Part shown: piece by piece, positions 13,392-14,842 of the stretch
Position numbering within the stretch: the first letter of the stretch is position 1
Layout: each line of letters opens with the position of its first letter
Source of the DNA: Spongiicolonus versatilis
GTDB lineage: Bacteria > Pseudomonadota > Gammaproteobacteria > Arenicellales > Spongiicolonaceae
Assembly (NCBI GenBank): GCA_028286165.1
Contig: JAPYMU010000069.1
Location: 1 to 14,842 of the forward strand
Reading direction: 5' to 3'
DNA length: 14,842 bases
Made by a program: the position numbers and the translations under genes
The notes under the pieces: model-generated
Told to the model about the DNA's origin: nothing
What the model saw: only the letters and a program-made list of their open reading frames with translations
The model's database searches: none

Positions 13392-14728
13392 AGTTGCTGG
13401 CCTTTCCCGGCTTTGGCCACACGCACTTTTGACTGAATGATGCTGTTTCCCACGCGGGTGGCTCGGGGAATGTGAATGTCCACAACTTCCAAGCCGGCAA
13501 ATTCGGCAATTTTTGCGAGAAAGCAATCCGTGGGAATCATCACGCCTTGCAGAATGCTGTTGCCAATCACAACCAGCGCGGTTCCCCGCCTGCGAAGGGC
13601 GAATTTCGCGGCTTTCGAGAATCGGTAGCAGTCGTTGAAATATGACGCCGCATAATTGGCCCAGCCATTACCGCCGTATATTCCACGTCCCGAATTTTTT
13701 CCCCTTAATGTTTTCAGGCACTGGGAAATTTCTGAATCCTTGATGGGAAAGTCAAGGCCGATGTGTTCGTCCTCTCTCACAGTCTGCCAGAACTTTCCGA
13801 AATTCTGTTCTTCCAAAGGCTTCAGGTCCTTGGGCGAATGCATGAAGCCGAGCCAAAAGAGATGTGGACGGGTGTTTCGATTGTAATGGTAGTTGTTCAG
13901 GTACGGCGGTGAGGTGATGAGAAGATTCACCGAGCCGGCACTCAAAAGATTATGAGAGTCGAAAAATGACTTGTTAAAAACAGCCGCTTTGGGAGATTTT
14001 CCGCTGAGGTGGCATTGCAAAAGCCGAATGTCTTCCTCCATTTCGCGGAGTTTTCCCGCAATTTCCACAGCGACTGGAAAATCAACGACGTCAGGTCTGC
14101 CCGCAGCGGCCTTGCGCCCGAGGCTAGGCTCGTATGAATAATTTGAATAGGTCACCATTGTGGAAGCAAAGGCAAGGCGGAACATGTCGGCAACCACCGG
14201 GTCGGTTATACCCGCGATGAAATCGTGCGCCAGCAAAACCTTGTGCAAGACCTTTGGGCTGTAGAAAACGCCGCGAGTATGAAATCCTTCCGGCGCTTGC
14301 GTATCAGGCCGCCGCTTGCTCTCTATGGCGGCATTGTGAAATTCCAGAAAGTCTTCTGCCGCCTTTCCAAGGCAATCCGGGGCAATTCCACGCGCATTGA
14401 GTTTTGCCCGGCATGCAAAAGCGGCGTAGGGATTAATTTCGAAACCAACTGTCTCATGGCCGGCAAGATTGGCCTCAATCAACGTAGTACCCACGCCGGC
14501 GAAAGGATCGAGAACCACGCCCGGTTTATGAAGGTGGCGATTTAGCGCACTACGGACGAAATCCCGCGAAAACCCGGCGACCCAAGGGACCCAGCGGTGA
14601 ACAGGCTGGGTTTTGTTAGTGGCAAAAGCAGGGTCGCTGAATTCGATATTTTTCGCCGCGGGCGAACAATTCCAGCCTTTCATGGCTGCGCCGATTTCAG
14701 GCTGATGGCCGTCACTGATATCGTTCAT
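13358..14728 (-). CDS. Site-specific DNA amino-methyltransferase (SPPY type, N4-cytosine or N6-adenine)
   Basis: Predicted protective methylase partner of the adjoining endonuclease, transferring methyl from S-adenosylmethionine. 456 aa from ATG 14728; a GTG at 14740 would add four residues. Seen: HRWVPWVAGFS (44-54), SAM-binding motif I VVLDPFAGVGTTLIEA (71-86) with VGFEINPYA (94-102), and catalytic motif IV LLITSPPYLNNYHYN (269-283). SPPY is commonest in N4-cytosine methylases, but N6-adenine enzymes also use it. Motif I precedes motif IV, unlike the beta class. About half of the bases are G/C, against some 65-70 percent in the core. The region before the start is a fold-back duplication, so the true 5' flank and promoter are not visible. 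Converges with and overlaps the endonuclease gene. Confidence 0.9.
   Translation of the reverse strand: MNDISDGHQPEIGAAMKGWNCSPAAKNIEFSDPAFATNKTQPVHRWVPWVAGFSRDFVRSALNRHLHKPGVVLDPFAGVGTTLIEANLAGHETVGFEINPYAAFACRAKLNARGIAPDCLGKAAEDFLEFHNAAIESKRRPDTQAPEGFHTRGVFYSPKVLHKVLLAHDFIAGITDPVVADMFRLAFASTMVTYSNYSYEPSLGRKAAAGRPDVVDFPVAVEIAGKLREMEEDIRLLQCHLSGKSPKAAVFNKSFFDSHNLLSAGSVNLLITSPPYLNNYHYNRNTRPHLFWLGFMHSPKDLKPLEEQNFGKFWQTVREDEHIGLDFPIKDSEISQCLKTLRGKNSGRGIYGGNGWANYAASYFNDCYRFSKAAKFALRRRGTALVVIGNSILQGVMIPTDCFLAKIAEFAGLEVVDIHIPRATRVGNSIIQSKVRVAKAGKGQQLYEAVVELRKR
14277..14374 (+). repeat. Left arm of a 98-bp perfect inverted repeat
   Basis: This stretch lies inside the methyltransferase gene (about codons 120-150). 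It is the exact reverse complement of 14745-14842, ending at GGCA (14374); the next base no longer matches. 370 bp separate the arms. Confidence 0.97.
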
Positions 14729-14744
14729 TGGAGATTCCACGCAG

Positions 14745-14842
14745 TGCCTTGGAAAGGCGGCAGAAGACTTTCTGGAATTTCACAATGCCGCCATAGAGAG
14801 CAAGCGGCGGCCTGATACGCAAGCGCCGGAAGGATTTCATAC
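14745..14842 (-). repeat. Right arm of the 98-bp inverted repeat, running off the window end
   Basis: Exact inverted copy of 14277-14374 that begins 17 bp upstream of the methyltransferase ATG and continues to the last base. Read on + it encodes methyltransferase internal residues (CLGKAAEDFLEF...APEGFHT), that is, the gene folded back on itself. This is typical of a chimeric contig end; a real inverted duplication cannot be excluded. Confidence 0.97.

Noticed and set aside
14597..14815. 72-aa frame on + at the window end
   Set aside because: It runs antisense to the methylase N-terminus and into the fold-back copy of its own codons.

Overview
This is a GC-rich bacterial chromosome segment, most likely gammaproteobacterial. 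The support is an E. coli-type GshA, an MltF-like lytic transglycosylase, DusA, a uvrC-pgsA pair and a tRNA-Ser with encoded CCA; EF-P looks somewhat alphaproteobacterial, so the lineage is not certain. A housekeeping core sits between two defence loci, and both loci are visibly poorer in GC than the core.

Left edge (1-2880): a two-gene type V-C CRISPR-Cas locus. It holds the C-terminal third of a Cas12c effector (the 5' part is outside the window), a convergent cas1, no cas2, a 56-bp leader, and an array of 17 identical 25-bp repeats with sixteen 17-19-nt spacers. Short spacers plus a lone Cas1 fit the mini-integrase known for type V-C. The key oddity is that cas12c and cas1 meet tail to tail at about 1104-1110. 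Cas12c homology stops there, before the second zinc-finger half and the RuvC-III aspartate, and Cas1 also appears to lack its last residues. The effector is therefore predicted to be nuclease-defective, or the junction is an assembly error.

Middle (2881-12705): an mltF pseudogene with an internal deletion and frameshift, tRNA-Ser(CGA), a gshA-ggt operon for glutathione synthesis and gamma-glutamyl cleavage, dusA overlapping a CitE-like CoA-ester lyase gene, convergent efp, and a divergent uvrC-pgsA pair. Genes are tightly packed, with 4-bp and 11-bp overlaps and gaps of a few bases.

Right edge (12706-14842): a restriction-modification module. An Eco29kI-like GIY-YIG endonuclease on + overlaps by 34 bp at its 3' end with a SPPY-type amino-methyltransferase on -. 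The last 98 bp of the window are an exact inverted copy of an internal part of the methyltransferase gene, which may be a contig-end fold-back artefact. No stretch longer than 300 bp without a gene exists apart from the CRISPR array.
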